Shown: positions 1 to 10,990 of the stretch, piece by piece
Layout: each line of letters starts with the position of its first letter
Position numbering within the stretch: position 1 is the stretch's first letter
From: Turbatrix aceti
Taxonomy: Eukaryota; Nematoda; Chromadorea; Rhabditida; Panagrolaimidae
Reading direction: 5' to 3'
Assembly: GCA_963969345.1 (NCBI GenBank)
Contig: OZ017766.1
Span: 5,580,001 to 5,644,000, forward strand
Length of the DNA: 64,000 nucleotides
Translations under genes and position numbers: made by a program
The notes under the pieces: generated by a model
Told to the model about the DNA's origin: nothing
Database searches by the model: none
Seen by the model: only the letters and a program-made list of their open reading frames with translations

Positions 1-1581
1 ATCACACATGGCTATGACCTTGATGAGGACGTACTCCTCCCGGGTCAGTTGATTCCGTCTAAAGGGTTCGAGAATTCGAACAAAAACGTCTAGTTCCAAG
101 TTTGCGGCTGAGTTAATTTGCTTGATGGGTACACTGCCGTCGGGCATGACTACGACTTCTGAGTTTTGCACGTAGCTGTAGTAGGCACTCATTAGCTTGA
201 CGTTTATAAGTGCTGTGTGGCGCAGAAGGGATACCTAAAAGTTAGGAAATAGGTTTCGTTATTTTATATTTTTTCGGCAAACTAACTTTTTCTTCTTCAG
301 TTAGTTCGTTGAAAAATGGAAGAACTTTTGCCATTTCAATAGCGATAATTATGTCCAAAATTACCCATTTCATGCTTTTGAAAAGCTTTTTTTCTGAAAA
401 ATATTTCATTATAATTGTCACTTGACTTACATTCAACATACCCTTGTATTTTGGATGCGGAACAGGCACACCTTTTTCGTCATACAAAATCAAATGATTC
501 TCACCATCATGCATTGGATGGAGTATCTGATTTCCCTGAGCGTCGTACAGTGCTCCATGTTTATGGTATCCAAACCATTTTTCCATCTTTGCTTCACGGT
601 TTTTGTCGCCGATTTGGGGACGACCTTTTTCATATTTGTCGGCATTTGCGAGTGCTAAGCTTGACTTGAGGACTTGCAAAATAGAAGCGTGAAAGAGATC
701 AAATGGTTTATAATCGGATTCTCGGAGATGCTGAACTTTGAGTTCTAGGAAACATAGGTAGTCAATGTCCCGAGATTGCTGAGTTTGTATGGACACGGGT
801 AGTTTCTTGATTGCGATCGAATTTACGCCACCGTCGGCGAGGAGACTTCTCTTACGGGTTTCGACGCATTCGATGATTGATTCGTGCGTTGTGCCTTCGG
901 GTGGCTTTATGGCTGACGGATTCATTCCCATCATGATGCAACGATTCAGACGACACCCTCGGCACTTGAGAACATCGCAGGTGCCGTTGCTTTGGCATTC
1001 GTATTTTTTTAGTCCCACAATGGCTCGTCGAAAAAATGTACGACATCCTGCGCAGGATGCGACGCCATAGTGACATGTGTGAGCGTCTTCGCCACAAATT
1101 AGACAGAATTTTGGAGCTGTTATGTCTGGTGGAAGTTTTTGGGTTTTTATTTTCTAAAATGGAAATAGGTGTTGTTGATTGGATGAAATATTGCATCACA
1201 TGTCAGGTGATGCAACATTTTGTTTCGTTGTTTGCGTTGTATTTTTAAATAAATTTAAATATATTTCATATTTAAATATGTTTAATGTTATTGAATTATT
1301 TGAAATTTTGTCTTTTACAAACTAACAACCACAATAAATCGGTTCCGTACACTTTTTTCACTATACGTTTCCTTATATTCCATGTTAACAATTGAACGTT
1401 AATGCATGATCACTTAGATAGCACCACCGCACGAATCGTTGTTCATGATTAAGCAATAAAAACTTACGAATGTGTTATTGTTCACGCTAATATCTTTTAT
1501 CTCGTATTCAGACGAGCTCGATCCTGGTTGCCATGACGGCGAAATCGAAGGCAACGTCGTTTCAGATTGTGCATATTCCAT
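1..1581 (-). CDS. Nuclear hormone receptor, nematode divergent type (partial, C-terminus beyond window)
   Basis: Ligand-regulated transcription factor acting in the nucleus. Exons read as 1581-1468 (38 codons, Ser-rich N-terminus starting MEYAQSETT, donor GTAAGT), 1153-442, 393-287 and 234-1; all phases agree. Exon 2 encodes the DNA-binding domain. Finger 1 is C-x2-C-x13-C-x2-C with P-box CAGCRTFFRR; finger 2 is C-x5-C-x4-C-x2-C-x4-C followed by IMMGMNP. A long acidic/basic hinge and a ligand-binding domain follow; the helix 3-4 signature is split across the last intron (PFFNELTEEEK joined to VSLLRHT). The ORF runs off the left edge inside the ligand-binding domain. Finger 2 is about five residues shorter than the textbook spacing. 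The family assignment is firm; the paralogue cannot be named because nematodes carry hundreds. Confidence 0.9.
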
Positions 1582-2382
1582 TCACGCTAAAATAAAACTT
1601 GCCGTGTTTGTGTAAACAATATACGCATTATATAAAACTTCAAACAACGCATAAAAATTATTTCGAAATCATTTGCTATTGTAAACTGAACAAGTACTCG
1701 CTCGCCAGAGGGATGGATATCATTGAAAACAAATGAGCCGAGGATTACGCGAATTTAGTGTGATTCATAAAACGGGCATAAAACTAGCATTTAACGTGCT
1801 TTCGACGCGAATGTTCCTGATCATTGCGGCCAGTCGGTTGTGAGTGCATGACAGAAAAGACTGGAAGAGCCAGTCTGCACGTGCACGTGCACTCACACTG
1901 GGTGAGTCTCACAGAGCTCTGGAGTTTTTTTTTTCTAACTCACTGAAAGAAAGAGAAGTTCATACGTGGATTGTTCGAACAAATATCCTGAAACCGTTTT
2001 TTGTTAATTTAGCTTACGATCACTAAAATAGAGTTCGGCCCCTGTTAATGAAATATTATATGAAAAAAACCAAAAAAAAATATAAGATTGAAGGTTTTTT
2101 AACATCCTTTTGTAAACACGCGTCTGCGCTTTTTACAACAAATTGAACTAACTGACAGAAAAGGTGAAATTCTATGACTGGAAAACAAAGAACTAATTTG
2201 TTCAGTCATGTGTGGCTTACTTTTTTGCGGTAATTAACACGTTTTTATGAGGGATGTATACAGACAAATTATGCTTTCAAAATTTATTTATTTCATAGCA
2301 ATTAAAAATAATTTAATAGGTATATGCATAAATTCTTTACAAAAGCATTCTTTTCTGTTGGTACTGTGTCTGTGCGCTGATT
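1582..2382. other. Intergenic, no gene seen
   Basis: This lies upstream of the receptor gene and downstream of the Cys-rich gene, which ends at 2383. It is AT-rich, with a G+C-richer patch near 1800-1930 (CACGTGCACGTGCACTC) that could be promoter sequence. On the minus strand around 2275-2320 lies AATAAATAAATTTT, a plausible polyadenylation region for the gene at 2383-3982; the same block recurs at 12,630-12,660 downstream of its paralogue. Confidence 0.5.
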
Positions 2383-3982
2383 TTACGAACACGTCGTGAT
2401 GGGACATCCACTACAGCTGACACTGACAATTTTGGGAAACGTATCGCCAGTTACCGGCAAGGAATTGCCTAGGGAGTCAAACTGATCACTTCTCTGGTAG
2501 ATGACGCCGGTCGTTGATGTGACGCCGTCTGTATCCGATGAACCGCGCACTATAAGGTACATGGAGCAGACACCTTCATCGCAGTATGGATACAGCGTGA
2601 CCCTGCTCGTGGATGTTGACAGCGTGTAACAGATGCCGTCGGCATCGCAGCCGCAGAAGTCTTCGCAGTTCGATGTACTAAGGGTTCCCGCAGATACGGT
2701 ACCGTAAAATCTTTCATCCGTTCCGGGAGTCCAGTATGCTTCCGATCCTGATGCACAGTTATGACAACTCGCTAAATTTGTTTTGTGTTTAAAAAAATAA
2801 TTTGACTACAATTCAAGGTGCAAAAGGCGACGTTTTTTTGGGGGTAATACGGTTTTATATATGTAAAAAAATCCCACAAGTGAGGTACGCATGCCCCAGC
2901 CAAATTTGTAACCACGAAATTTAAAAACAATGTTTGATAGTGCCACATTTATGTGCGGGACGGACCACCTTTTTGATAAATGTGCTCGCCGACCCTCTTT
3001 TAAAGTTCTCAAAATACTTACTTCCTTCTTGATACTGATAGTTACCTGCCACGAACGTAACACCGTTGGCGACAAAGAGATACGAGCGATCCGACTCTGT
3101 TGGGCATGGATCGGTGGGCGTTGTAGTCGTCGTACACGTCGTGATGGGACATCCGCTGCAGCTGACACTGGCAACTTTGGGAAACGCAGAATCGGTAACC
3201 GGCAGAAGAATACCAAGGTTATACTGAATATCTGACCCGTAGAGGAAGCCGGCCGATGATCTGACGCCGTCACCACCCAGTATAATGTACATGGAGCACA
3301 CACCTGCATCGCAGTATGGATACATTGTGACAGTGCTTGTGGATGATGACAGCGTGTAACAGTTGCCGGCGGTGGCGCATGCGCAGAAGTCTGCGCAGTT
3401 CGATGCATCAAGCGTTCCCGCCGATACGGTACCGTCAAAGGTATCCGACGTCCCAGGAGTCCAGTATTCTTCAGATCCTGATGAACAGGATTTACAACTC
3501 GCTGAAATTTAATTTTTTTGCCTTAGCCAAATTTATAACGGTGAAATTAAAAAAAATGTGTCGTTCGATTTAAAAAACCATATCTAATATCGCGGGTATT
3601 TACCGCACTTTGGCTCAAAACATTTGAAATTGCAAAAATTTCTGTGTTGGACGGTTTACCTTTTTTTATAAATTTGTTTCGCAGACTTTCTCTTCTAATA
3701 AGAGAAAGTGTCAAAAAACTTACTTCCATCTGAATACGTATAGCCACCACTCTCGAACGTAACATCGTTGGCGACGAAGAGGTACGAGCGATCCGACTCT
3801 ATGGGGCATGGATCGCTGGTTGTTGTTGTAATCGTCGTAGTTGTCGTAGTATCCGCAGGTGGAGCAGCCGTAGTTGTAGCCGGCACCGTTGCCCCACCGC
3901 CTCTCGAGGGTGTTTTTAGGCAGGCATTGATCGGTGACATCTGCGTGGATAACAAAATTGCCAGGAAGAATGCCAGCTTCAT
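2383..3982 (-). CDS. Secreted Cys-rich protein with two tandem modules (375 aa)
   Basis: I do not recognise this family. Three exons, 3982-3724, 3501-3022 and 2771-2383, are joined by two phase-1 introns (donor GGAAGTAAGT, acceptor TTTCAG or TTTAG before CGAGTTGT). Residues 1-20 form a signal peptide (MKLAFFLAILLS...). A Pro/Ala/Thr-rich linker with runs of Thr follows, then two copies of one module. Each module begins DPCP-ESDRSYLFVA-VTF and crosses the intron into SC-xx-C-SGSE-YWTPGT. It continues FYGTVSAGTL-SNC-DFC-C-G-CYTL, YPYCD-GVCSMY and SVSCSGCPITTC. The ten or so conserved cysteines per module suggest a disulfide-bonded extracellular fold. Exon 2 carries the end of module 1 and the start of module 2, so the array grew by exact exon duplication. 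A shorter paralogue lies at 12,735-13,638 and a broken one at 9,640-10,549. Confidence 0.8.
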
Positions 3983-4470
3983 GGTTGAAAAAAATTAAAA
4001 GCAAGCGACGATTCTTGTCAAAAAAAGGTGCTCGACCTTTTAAAAACGAAGCAATAAATATGCTTCATTTGAACCTACGCAACATCGAAGGGTGGGGTCA
4101 AGAATCCGGTATTCAGGAATATCTTGCGGTCACGGGTATGATTTTGACCTGCATATTCAACTCAAAACACACGAGTGATAACCCCTGGCAATCCCGTGGG
4201 AGAAAAAAATAACTGAACAAAATCCGTAACTGATAACCCGTGAGAAAAAAATTAGCTGAACAAAATCCGGATATCATCCGTACGCATGTAGGCGGAATCC
4301 GCTCTAAAAACAAAGAGAAAAACTAAAGAAAAAAAAGGAGGGGGATTTATAATTCGCGTACAAATTCGGATTTCATTGCTCCGATTTTCCGGATTTTGTT
4401 CGGGTATTCATTTTTCCCACGGGCGTTGCCTTCTGGATCCCCCTCCTTACCGTATTCAACTTCGTCACTT
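3983..4470. repeat. Duplicated 5'-flank block of the Cys-rich genes, copy 1
   Basis: The sequence upstream of the start codon at 3982 recurs at 10,550-10,990 and in part at 13,639-14,000. Shared landmarks are AAGCAATAAATATGCTTC, AAGAATCCGGTATTCAGGAA, CTTGCGGTCACG, GATTTTGACCTGCAT and CCCGTGGGAGAAAAAAAT. On the minus strand a TTTAAAAGG TATA-like box sits about 55-60 bp before the ATG. The genes therefore duplicated together with their promoters. Confidence 0.7.
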
Positions 4471-4973
4471 ATGTTAGTTCTTCCGAGATTTGATTCATTT
4501 AGTCAATCTTACGCACTTTTTCAGAGTGTTTTATTTTTGCACAGCAGTTGCATTTCTTGCACCTTGTATATGTGCCTTATTTTCAAATGAACAACGAACA
4601 AGCTCCGTATCTAGTATCGGCTTAGTTTTTTTTACGTTTTGTTTTATTTTAATGTACGCAAAACAGAAGTTTTCGAAATATTGTAATAGAATTTTTTTAG
4701 TCAAAGCGTTAAAGCACATTTTGACTTCAAAAAAATACTTTGATACTAAAAAATAATTTTTGTTTGTTCATTTGTACTTTTGATATTGCTATCAGTTTGT
4801 CGATAATAAAAGAATAGCCATCCTTGGGCGTGACATTTTGCTTGCACATTTTTACTTTGTTGGTTCATCCATTGCGTTGAATGCAAATGTCGGTTAACAC
4901 GTCGTCCTTTTTGTCCTGAACGGCAGCTTACTTGATCCGCCGGATCCGTTTTCAGATATTTTAGAATTTTAGA

Positions 4974-6036
4974 CACAGCAAAGGCGTTTTTTTTGCAAGT
5001 AAGATGTAAAAGCGTACAAGTACCAATTTTTGCTTCCCGGTACATGCAAAAGCTTACAAACGCCGTCTCGCGCTTGAAGGTGAACGCAAACACTTGTAGA
5101 TATCGAGTTTTGGCAAACAGGCGATTACAAAAAACTTGCAATGCAATGCAACTGCTTTCAAGTGAATATAAAAACTTGTAAACACGCTTTTGAGCCTGAA
5201 AGTGAATACAAACGCTTAGGTTTTGCCTGTCACCGACTTTGACGCCATAAATGTGCTTCCAAGTACTTATAAAAACTCGCAATCAGCGTTCCGACGCTCG
5301 AAAACACTGTTTGACATCGATTTTTCTGCGATTCACGCAACTTTGTTTTTTTCGTCGTTTTGATGACTTTACGTCGTTTTTTGTTGTTTCGTCCATTTTT
5401 CGTCGTATTTTTCTACTTTCTACGGTCAAATCCTAATCGGCAACAAACAGCTGCTCTACTGGACTAACTAGTCGACAACCGGCATCAACTTTGGTGAGTT
5501 TTTGGGGTGAAAGCACGAAAGTATCTGTCGCGCGTGCTATGATGGATTTTCCTCATTTTTATGATTTTCAGGCATAAACCTGAAATCATTGGCTTCGAGT
5601 TGACAACATCAACGTCATCAGACCACATCATCAGTTCAAACAATTTGTTTCGGCACCATTGACGTCTTCAAAAGTACGACTGACGACGAAGACAAAATAT
5701 TTTATTTCTTTTTTTATTTATTTGTTGTTTTTTTTTGTTTTTTACGTGTTTTTTTGCTCACTTATGATAAATATTGTTTTTTTAACCGACAAACGACTGA
5801 TGCGAGGGTAAGGGAATCGGGATTATAAAGCAAACGCGAGCCGGCGATTCGTCGTTTTTTTAAACGCTTGCAAACACAGATATGCTCACAAGTAACCTAA
5901 AAATGCTTACAAACACAGTCCCATTGCCTACAAACGCTAGAAGTGTCTATGAGTGGTCTAGGAGATACTAGAAAGGCGCGCACGTAGTACGAGTACGCTT
6001 TTACATCTTACTTGCAAAAAAAACGCCTTTGCTGTG
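4974..6036. mobile_element. Non-autonomous DNA transposon, 1,063 bp, copy 1, CACAGC termini
   Basis: The element starts CACAGCAAAGGCGTTTTTTT and ends with its exact reverse complement, giving terminal inverted repeats of about 44 bp that run to a GTAC. An element of the same length and almost the same sequence sits at 34,007-35,069; I noticed only two substitutions, CTACGGTC/CTACAGTC and AATCATTGG/AATCAGTGG. There is no transposase-sized ORF, and the interior holds short degenerate subrepeats around ACAAACGCTT and GCAAACAC. Flanks here are TTTTAGA and AGAACAT, so a clean target duplication is not visible for this copy. Confidence 0.9.
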
Positions 6037-6161
6037 AGAACATTTGAGTTTGTTACCTTTTACATATTCTGTTTTGGTAGACTCGTGCATGCGTAGGACG
6101 TGAATATTTTTTTGCATTGCTTTTCGTGATTAAATTTATTTGAACAGGAGAGTTGCAAAAT

Positions 6162-7026
6162 ATGGTTCCGTGCAATTACTATTGTTGTGTTTCAACGAAA
6201 GATCAACAATATCTTATTTGTTCTGCTGTAGAATTTGGCTTCCGTCCTACACATGCATCCTTGGCAAAATATTTTATGGTCGATGAAAAAATACTTGTAA
6301 GCTTACAAAATCAGCTGTACAAAAACTAAAAGTGTTGTTTTAGACCAAGTTTTTGCTGTCGTCTTCAGATGATGTATTACAAGTTTTTTCTTTTTAATCA
6401 CAACACATTGCTGGTTTACGTTTATTTCGTAGACCAGGTTAGTTTAGCTTTTGTCACTTGAATGCCAAAGAATTTTATTTTTAGTCATTAGAAATTTTAC
6501 CCCACAGAATTGGTTGCGTCAATGACTTTACAGCAGGTTACAGCTACGTCGTCGCGTTAGATGCCAGTTTGGTGCCGCTCACATTTACGTTTAAAGGTTG
6601 AGCATTGTGCATAGTTTTTTGGTGGTTTTATGACAGTTTTAGGAAATTATACGTGTAATCGAGCAGGACACTGACACTGACGGTTACATGCTTAGAGGTT
6701 GCAAGGTTTTATGGAACTGGGAGCCTTCAACGATTGAGCAGTTGCGTCATCGAATTCAGGAATTCAAAAGTGGTAAAATGTTATTTAATTTAAAGAATGT
6801 TTATGGGTTAAAAACTGGCTACGAGGAATTATTTGAACGCATCGCAAAAATTGAACGACACATATCTTTTCTCTCTGTCAAGAATGATTTTACTTCAAAA
6901 TCCTGGCAATTAGCAAAAAATTTGGTTTTAAGTTATCCAAGAATGGTTCACGATCAATTGTTTGAATGCTTTCAGAACTTCACTGGCATGTATAGTTTTT
7001 ATTCGAAAGTGTGCGCTGCTGTTTGA
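6162..7026 (+). CDS. Upstream exons, probably of the P-loop GTPase gene (model unresolved)
   Basis: Three short exons fit together in phase 0. The first is 6162-6296, starting MVPCNYYCCVSTKDQQ with donor GTAAGC. The second is 6369-6437, after GTCTTCAG with donor GTTAGT. The third starts at 6485 (SLEILPHRIGC...). The next open stretch, 6643-7026, begins EIIRVIEQDTDTDGY and follows TTTTAG. The end of the third exon (AAAG before GTTGAG) is phase 1 and does not fit, so either the donor is GTGCCG or GTTTAA slightly upstream, or the locus is damaged. The reading ends at a TGA at 7024. A phase-compatible link from AAA (about 7009) to the acceptor ATGACTCAG (7257) would join it to the GTPase ORF. Function unknown. 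Confidence 0.45.
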
Positions 7027-7176
7027 AAATAATTATTACAAAGAAATAAGAGCTACTGCTAACCAACGACTGTACAGTGATGTTTGTAGTCTGAGCTATT
7101 TTGTTTATCCCGATGATGATCTGAACACTGGTCAAAAACAATTAACGGAATTTCCTAGAAAAAACAATTTTCAATC

Positions 7177-9060
7177 ATGGCACTGGTATTAAGTCATCGA
7201 ACTTTCCGCCATGACACATCCAATTTTGTTACAAAACCTTGGATAATGACTCAGAACTCCACTATGAATAGATATTGTCCTGATGATTTGAACACCGTTC
7301 AAGAACAAGTACCGGAACCCCCAGGAAAACAATATTTTCATCGCGACACTAATGATACCAGTAATTCATCTGATTCGCCACAGACAATTCCAAGTGCATC
7401 GATAGAAAATGCAAGAAACCTATCACGTGAAACACCGCCAGCAGAACCCAAAAAAATACTTCAGTATATTCCTGACTTGCCTCAGTCAAAACTACTCAAT
7501 CGACCGATGCCAAAAACTGTGGTTTACATTCCTCGGGGCAGTTCTTCGTTCTGGCTAAAAGTATTTGATGGACAAGACGTTCTCATTAAAGAACACGATT
7601 CTTCTGGTGTAAATGCGACGACAAAAAATGGAGAAAAAATAACAGTGCAACTCATTCAGCCTGTTCAATTCCGTGGAATTGCTGCGGTCAATGAAATTGA
7701 CAAGACCTTCAAAAAGGGCAGTCAGCGATTTGTTTGCCAGTTCTGCGCAACTTTGGTTCGGGTTTACTCCGATGACGAAGGGGATGTTTACTGCCGCTGC
7801 GGTAGATACAAAAATTCTGACTTTATTCCCGCAGATCACAATTTTGAATCTCATAAACCCAAGATCCCAGCAGATGAAAGGAATATTCTGCTCATCGGCG
7901 CTTCCGGAGCTGGAAAATCCACGCTCATCAATAATATTGCAAATCTCGTTAAATTCAAGACACAGAAAGAAGCTTACAATGGCGAATTAACGGCCGTGAT
8001 TCCGTCCCGCTTCGTGGTTGGCAAAAGTCGTGATACTCTTGATGTTGAAACAATTGTCGTGGGAGAAGATTTGCCTGAAGCTCAGAACGAAAACTTCAAC
8101 GACTTCGGTCAGTCGATCACTCAGCGCCCACGCATGTGTTCCATTACCACTAAAATTAACGGCACAACAAAGAAATGGAACTTCATCGATACACCGGGTA
8201 TCAACGACGCGCGAGGTCTGGATCTTGACGATATAACCATTGACTACATTAAACGCGCCGCTATTCAAGCAGGTTACCTGCACGCAATCTGCATCGTCCT
8301 CCTGCCAAACCAGAGCAGAATGGATGCCGATTTTGAGAGCGTTTTACGTCGGCTTCTGCAATTCGGTCCTCTTGAACACCGTCCAAACTTGGTTTTGTTT
8401 TTCACAAACACCCGGGGCACGCTTTATCGTCCAGGCCAAACCTATCTGGTGCTCCGAAAATTTGCTGAAGCAGAACCTGATCTACAAATTCCACTCGATC
8501 AAGATCGGTTGTTCTGCTTCGACAGCGAGTCGTACAACTTTTTATGCGCTCATCACCACGGAATTGAGTACGCGAGTCCGTCTCACTACAAAGACAGCTG
8601 GATGGCATCTCAGAATTCACTGTACCGCTTCTTTGAATTTTTGGACTCCGTTAAACCGTTTTCAACGTCCGAAATTGGATTTATTGGCACTGCAGACACC
8701 CTCTTAATCAAATGTGCCAAAGCGTTAAAGAAGTTGCCTAATACAAACACGCAGTATGACACCGCCGTACATCTGATCGGCGTGCTTGCTTCGTCTTTCA
8801 ACGGTCAGGTCCCAAGAGCACGGGAAATTGCACAGACAATTGGGTTCACGGAAGATGTCAAACTTTTAAGGTGCCAGCAGCTAGCCTTCTTCCGGCAACT
8901 TACTTTAATCGACGGGTTTTTGAGTGACAAGTTGACTCGGCGTATTCTGGATTTTACTGAAATTTATGAACCGTTTTCCCGCTTTTTGTTGAGACTGATA
9001 TTTATTGTTACGTCCAATGCACCTTCCATTATAAAATCAATACATAATCGTAAGTTTTGA
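7177..9060 (+). CDS. P-loop GTPase with N-terminal zinc-ribbon-like motif (627-codon ORF)
   Basis: The large open frame could start at the ATG at 7177, at an ATG further in, or by splicing at 7257. The first 185 residues have no recognised domain apart from a Ser/Pro/Gln-rich start. Residues 187-212 contain C-x2-C and C-x-C (VCQFCATL...VYCRCGRY), a zinc-ribbon-like pair. The G1 P-loop GASGAGKS is at 241-248, a Thr-containing G2 candidate SITTK at about 325, and G3 DTPG at 338-341. The G4 position reads FFTNTRG instead of N/TKxD. The order and the LLPNQ-R segment resemble AIG1/GIMAP- or septin-like GTPases, though I cannot assign a subfamily. The ORF ends at TGA 9058-9060, but GTAAGT at about 9049 is a good donor, and an acceptor at 9288 (TTCTTTAG) would add a short final exon. 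Confidence 0.8.
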   Translation: MALVLSHRTFRHDTSNFVTKPWIMTQNSTMNRYCPDDLNTVQEQVPEPPGKQYFHRDTNDTSNSSDSPQTIPSASIENARNLSRETPPAEPKKILQYIPDLPQSKLLNRPMPKTVVYIPRGSSSFWLKVFDGQDVLIKEHDSSGVNATTKNGEKITVQLIQPVQFRGIAAVNEIDKTFKKGSQRFVCQFCATLVRVYSDDEGDVYCRCGRYKNSDFIPADHNFESHKPKIPADERNILLIGASGAGKSTLINNIANLVKFKTQKEAYNGELTAVIPSRFVVGKSRDTLDVETIVVGEDLPEAQNENFNDFGQSITQRPRMCSITTKINGTTKKWNFIDTPGINDARGLDLDDITIDYIKRAAIQAGYLHAICIVLLPNQSRMDADFESVLRRLLQFGPLEHRPNLVLFFTNTRGTLYRPGQTYLVLRKFAEAEPDLQIPLDQDRLFCFDSESYNFLCAHHHGIEYASPSHYKDSWMASQNSLYRFFEFLDSVKPFSTSEIGFIGTADTLLIKCAKALKKLPNTNTQYDTAVHLIGVLASSFNGQVPRAREIAQTIGFTEDVKLLRCQQLAFFRQLTLIDGFLSDKLTRRILDFTEIYEPFSRFLLRLIFIVTSNAPSIIKSIHNRKF

Positions 9061-9639
9061 TTTTTGAATGTCATTAAGATTTCTGAAGGTGGATCAAAAA
9101 TAGTTGTATTAATGTATTTGTGAATTGAACGTAAAAACGTAAGAATAAATATTGATTTATATTAACATGCGTACGGTTGAGAAAAAAACATCGCGAACAA
9201 GAATCTGTGCGCAATTTCGATATTGCAGTTACAATTTGTCGAACTCGCATTCAGTGCAGAGCTGTCAGATAAAATTATTTCTTTAGCATCTGATGTTAGT
9301 TATTATAAATACATATATGTGAGCTAAACAATGCTTTAAACTATGCGGGGAGAAGATTTTCACAGGGAGTAGAATGGGGAAATTCACGGTTATCATATTT
9401 TTGTAAATATACGAGGAATACGGTGTTTTTTAAATCAGAATAAAGTAGGCAATGTACTAACTTTTCATGGTGAATCAAATGAGCCTACTCTAGTTACCCT
9501 AATTTTAACCGTTTTTCTGTAAAACTCAAATTTAAGGGTGAGCCTATCCTTTTGAAACGCATTTTAGTAACTAAGGATAATTTTAATTTTTTACAAATGC
9601 ATTCATTTCTGTTTGTACTGTGGCTGTGCGTCGCTGTTT
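9061..9639. other. Intergenic, no gene seen
   Basis: This is the AT-rich 3' flank of the GTPase gene with AATAAA-like sequences near 9145. A possible last exon at 9289-9330 is discussed with that gene. The right part (from about 9590) is the degenerated 3' flank of the broken Cys-rich copy. Confidence 0.4.
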
Positions 9640-10549
9640 TTATGAACAAGTCGTGATGACACATCCGCTGCAGCTGACACTGAAAACTTTGGGAAACTGC
9701 AGAACCGGTTACCGGCTCATGTTGACCAGAATTGTAGGTGACGGATGCATACAGCGTGACACTGCTCGTGGATGTTGACAGCGTGTAACAGATGCCGTCG
9801 GCGTCGCAGCCGCAGAAGTCTTCGCAGTTCGATGTATCTACCAAGGGTTCCCGCAGATACGGTACCGTAAAATTTATCCTCCGTCCCGGGAGCCCAGTAC
9901 ATATGCTTCCGATCTTGATAAACAGGATGAACAACTCGCTGAAATTTTTTTCGTCGTTTTTGCCACAAATTCAGATGTCGAAGGCGCAACAGCACTTTTT
10001 TAATCAACGAAGCTGAGAAGCTTGTGACATGAATTTTTATAAAAATTCGATTTAAAAAATCTAATCTATTTAATATCGCGAATATTAACCGTTCTCAATG
10101 CCCTCTACAACCTTAAGTCAATTAATCAATCAATCAATTTATCTCTTACTCGTACACACGGGATTATACAAATCACTGGGGTCGTACGAAGAGGGGTCAT
10201 CAAAGAAAAACAATCCGTCTGAAATCGAAGTCTTTGGTAGGAGCGTTGTAGGCCGTTCTGGGTTCAACATTTTTTTGACCCAACATTCCAAATGTTGGGT
10301 CAAAACATTTGAAATTGCAACAATTTCTGTGTTGGACGATTCACCTTTTTTATAAATTTGCTCGAAGACCTTCTCTTAAAGTGCTCAAAAAACTTACTTC
10401 CCGACGAATAGATACGAGCGATCCGACTCTGTGGGGCATGGATCGGGGGCGTTGTCGTAATCGTTGTCGTTGTAGTAGTCGTTGTTGCCGTAGTATCCGC
10501 AGGTGGAGCATCCGTAGTTGTAGCCGGTACCGTTGTTCCGCCGCCTTTC
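9640..10549 (-). pseudogene. Broken copy of the Cys-rich secreted protein gene
   Basis: The exon-2 remnant lies at 9938-9640 and the exon-1 remnant at 10,549-10,398, both with intact splice signals (CGAGTTGT acceptor junction, GAAGTAAGT donor). Several lesions are visible against the two intact relatives. The signal peptide region is missing, so the Gly/Thr linker runs straight into upstream flank. The segment encoding LFVA-VTF-GGYTYSDG is deleted to LFVG. Small insertions of about 4 bp shift the frame after SEAY and after AGTL. The segment YPYCD-GVCSMY...TTGV is deleted. No single frame spans the exons. Confidence 0.8.
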
Positions 10550-10990
10550 AGTCGTGATTCTTGTCAAGAAAAAGGTGCTTGACCTTTTAAGAACGAAGCA
10601 ATAAATATGCTCAAGAATCCGGTATTCAGGAATATCTTGCGGTCACGTGTAAGATTTTGACCTGCATATTCAACTCGAAACACACGAGTGATAACTCCTG
10701 GAAATCCCGTGGGAGAAAAAAATAGCTGAACAAAATCCGTAACTGATAACCCGTGGGAAAAAAGTTAGTCGAACAAAATCCGGGAATCATCCGTACGCAT
10801 GTAGGCGAAATCCGCGCTACAAACCAAGAGAAAAACGAAAAGGAGAATTTATTATTCGCCTACGATTTCGGATTTCATTGTTGCGTACTGATGAAATCCG
10901 GATTTCGCATCTCGTTCGGGTATTCATTTTTCCCACCCTCGTTGCCTTCTGGATCCACCCTCCTTACCGTATTATTTATTAGAATAGACT
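10550..10990. repeat. Duplicated 5'-flank block, copy 2
   Basis: Matches 3983-4470 closely (CTTGTCAAGAAAAAGGTGC, GAATCCGGTATTCAGGAAT, CTTGCGGTCACG, CCCGTGGGAGAAAAAAAT, TTCGGGTATTCATTTTTCCC). It is joined directly to the truncated exon 1 of the pseudogene, so the deletion removed the start codon and signal peptide. Confidence 0.7.

Noticed and set aside
4746..5282. 178-codon minus-strand frame inside the 1,063-bp transposon
   Set aside because: A 110-codon version occurs in the second copy only because the copies are nearly identical. It has no domain signature and crosses the element border, so it is chance openness.
5900..6036. CRISPR-like or satellite array in the transposon ends
   Set aside because: The short ACAAACGC-type repeats are irregular, interleaved and within a transposon with inverted ends. 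There are no spacers of constant length, and this is a eukaryotic genome.
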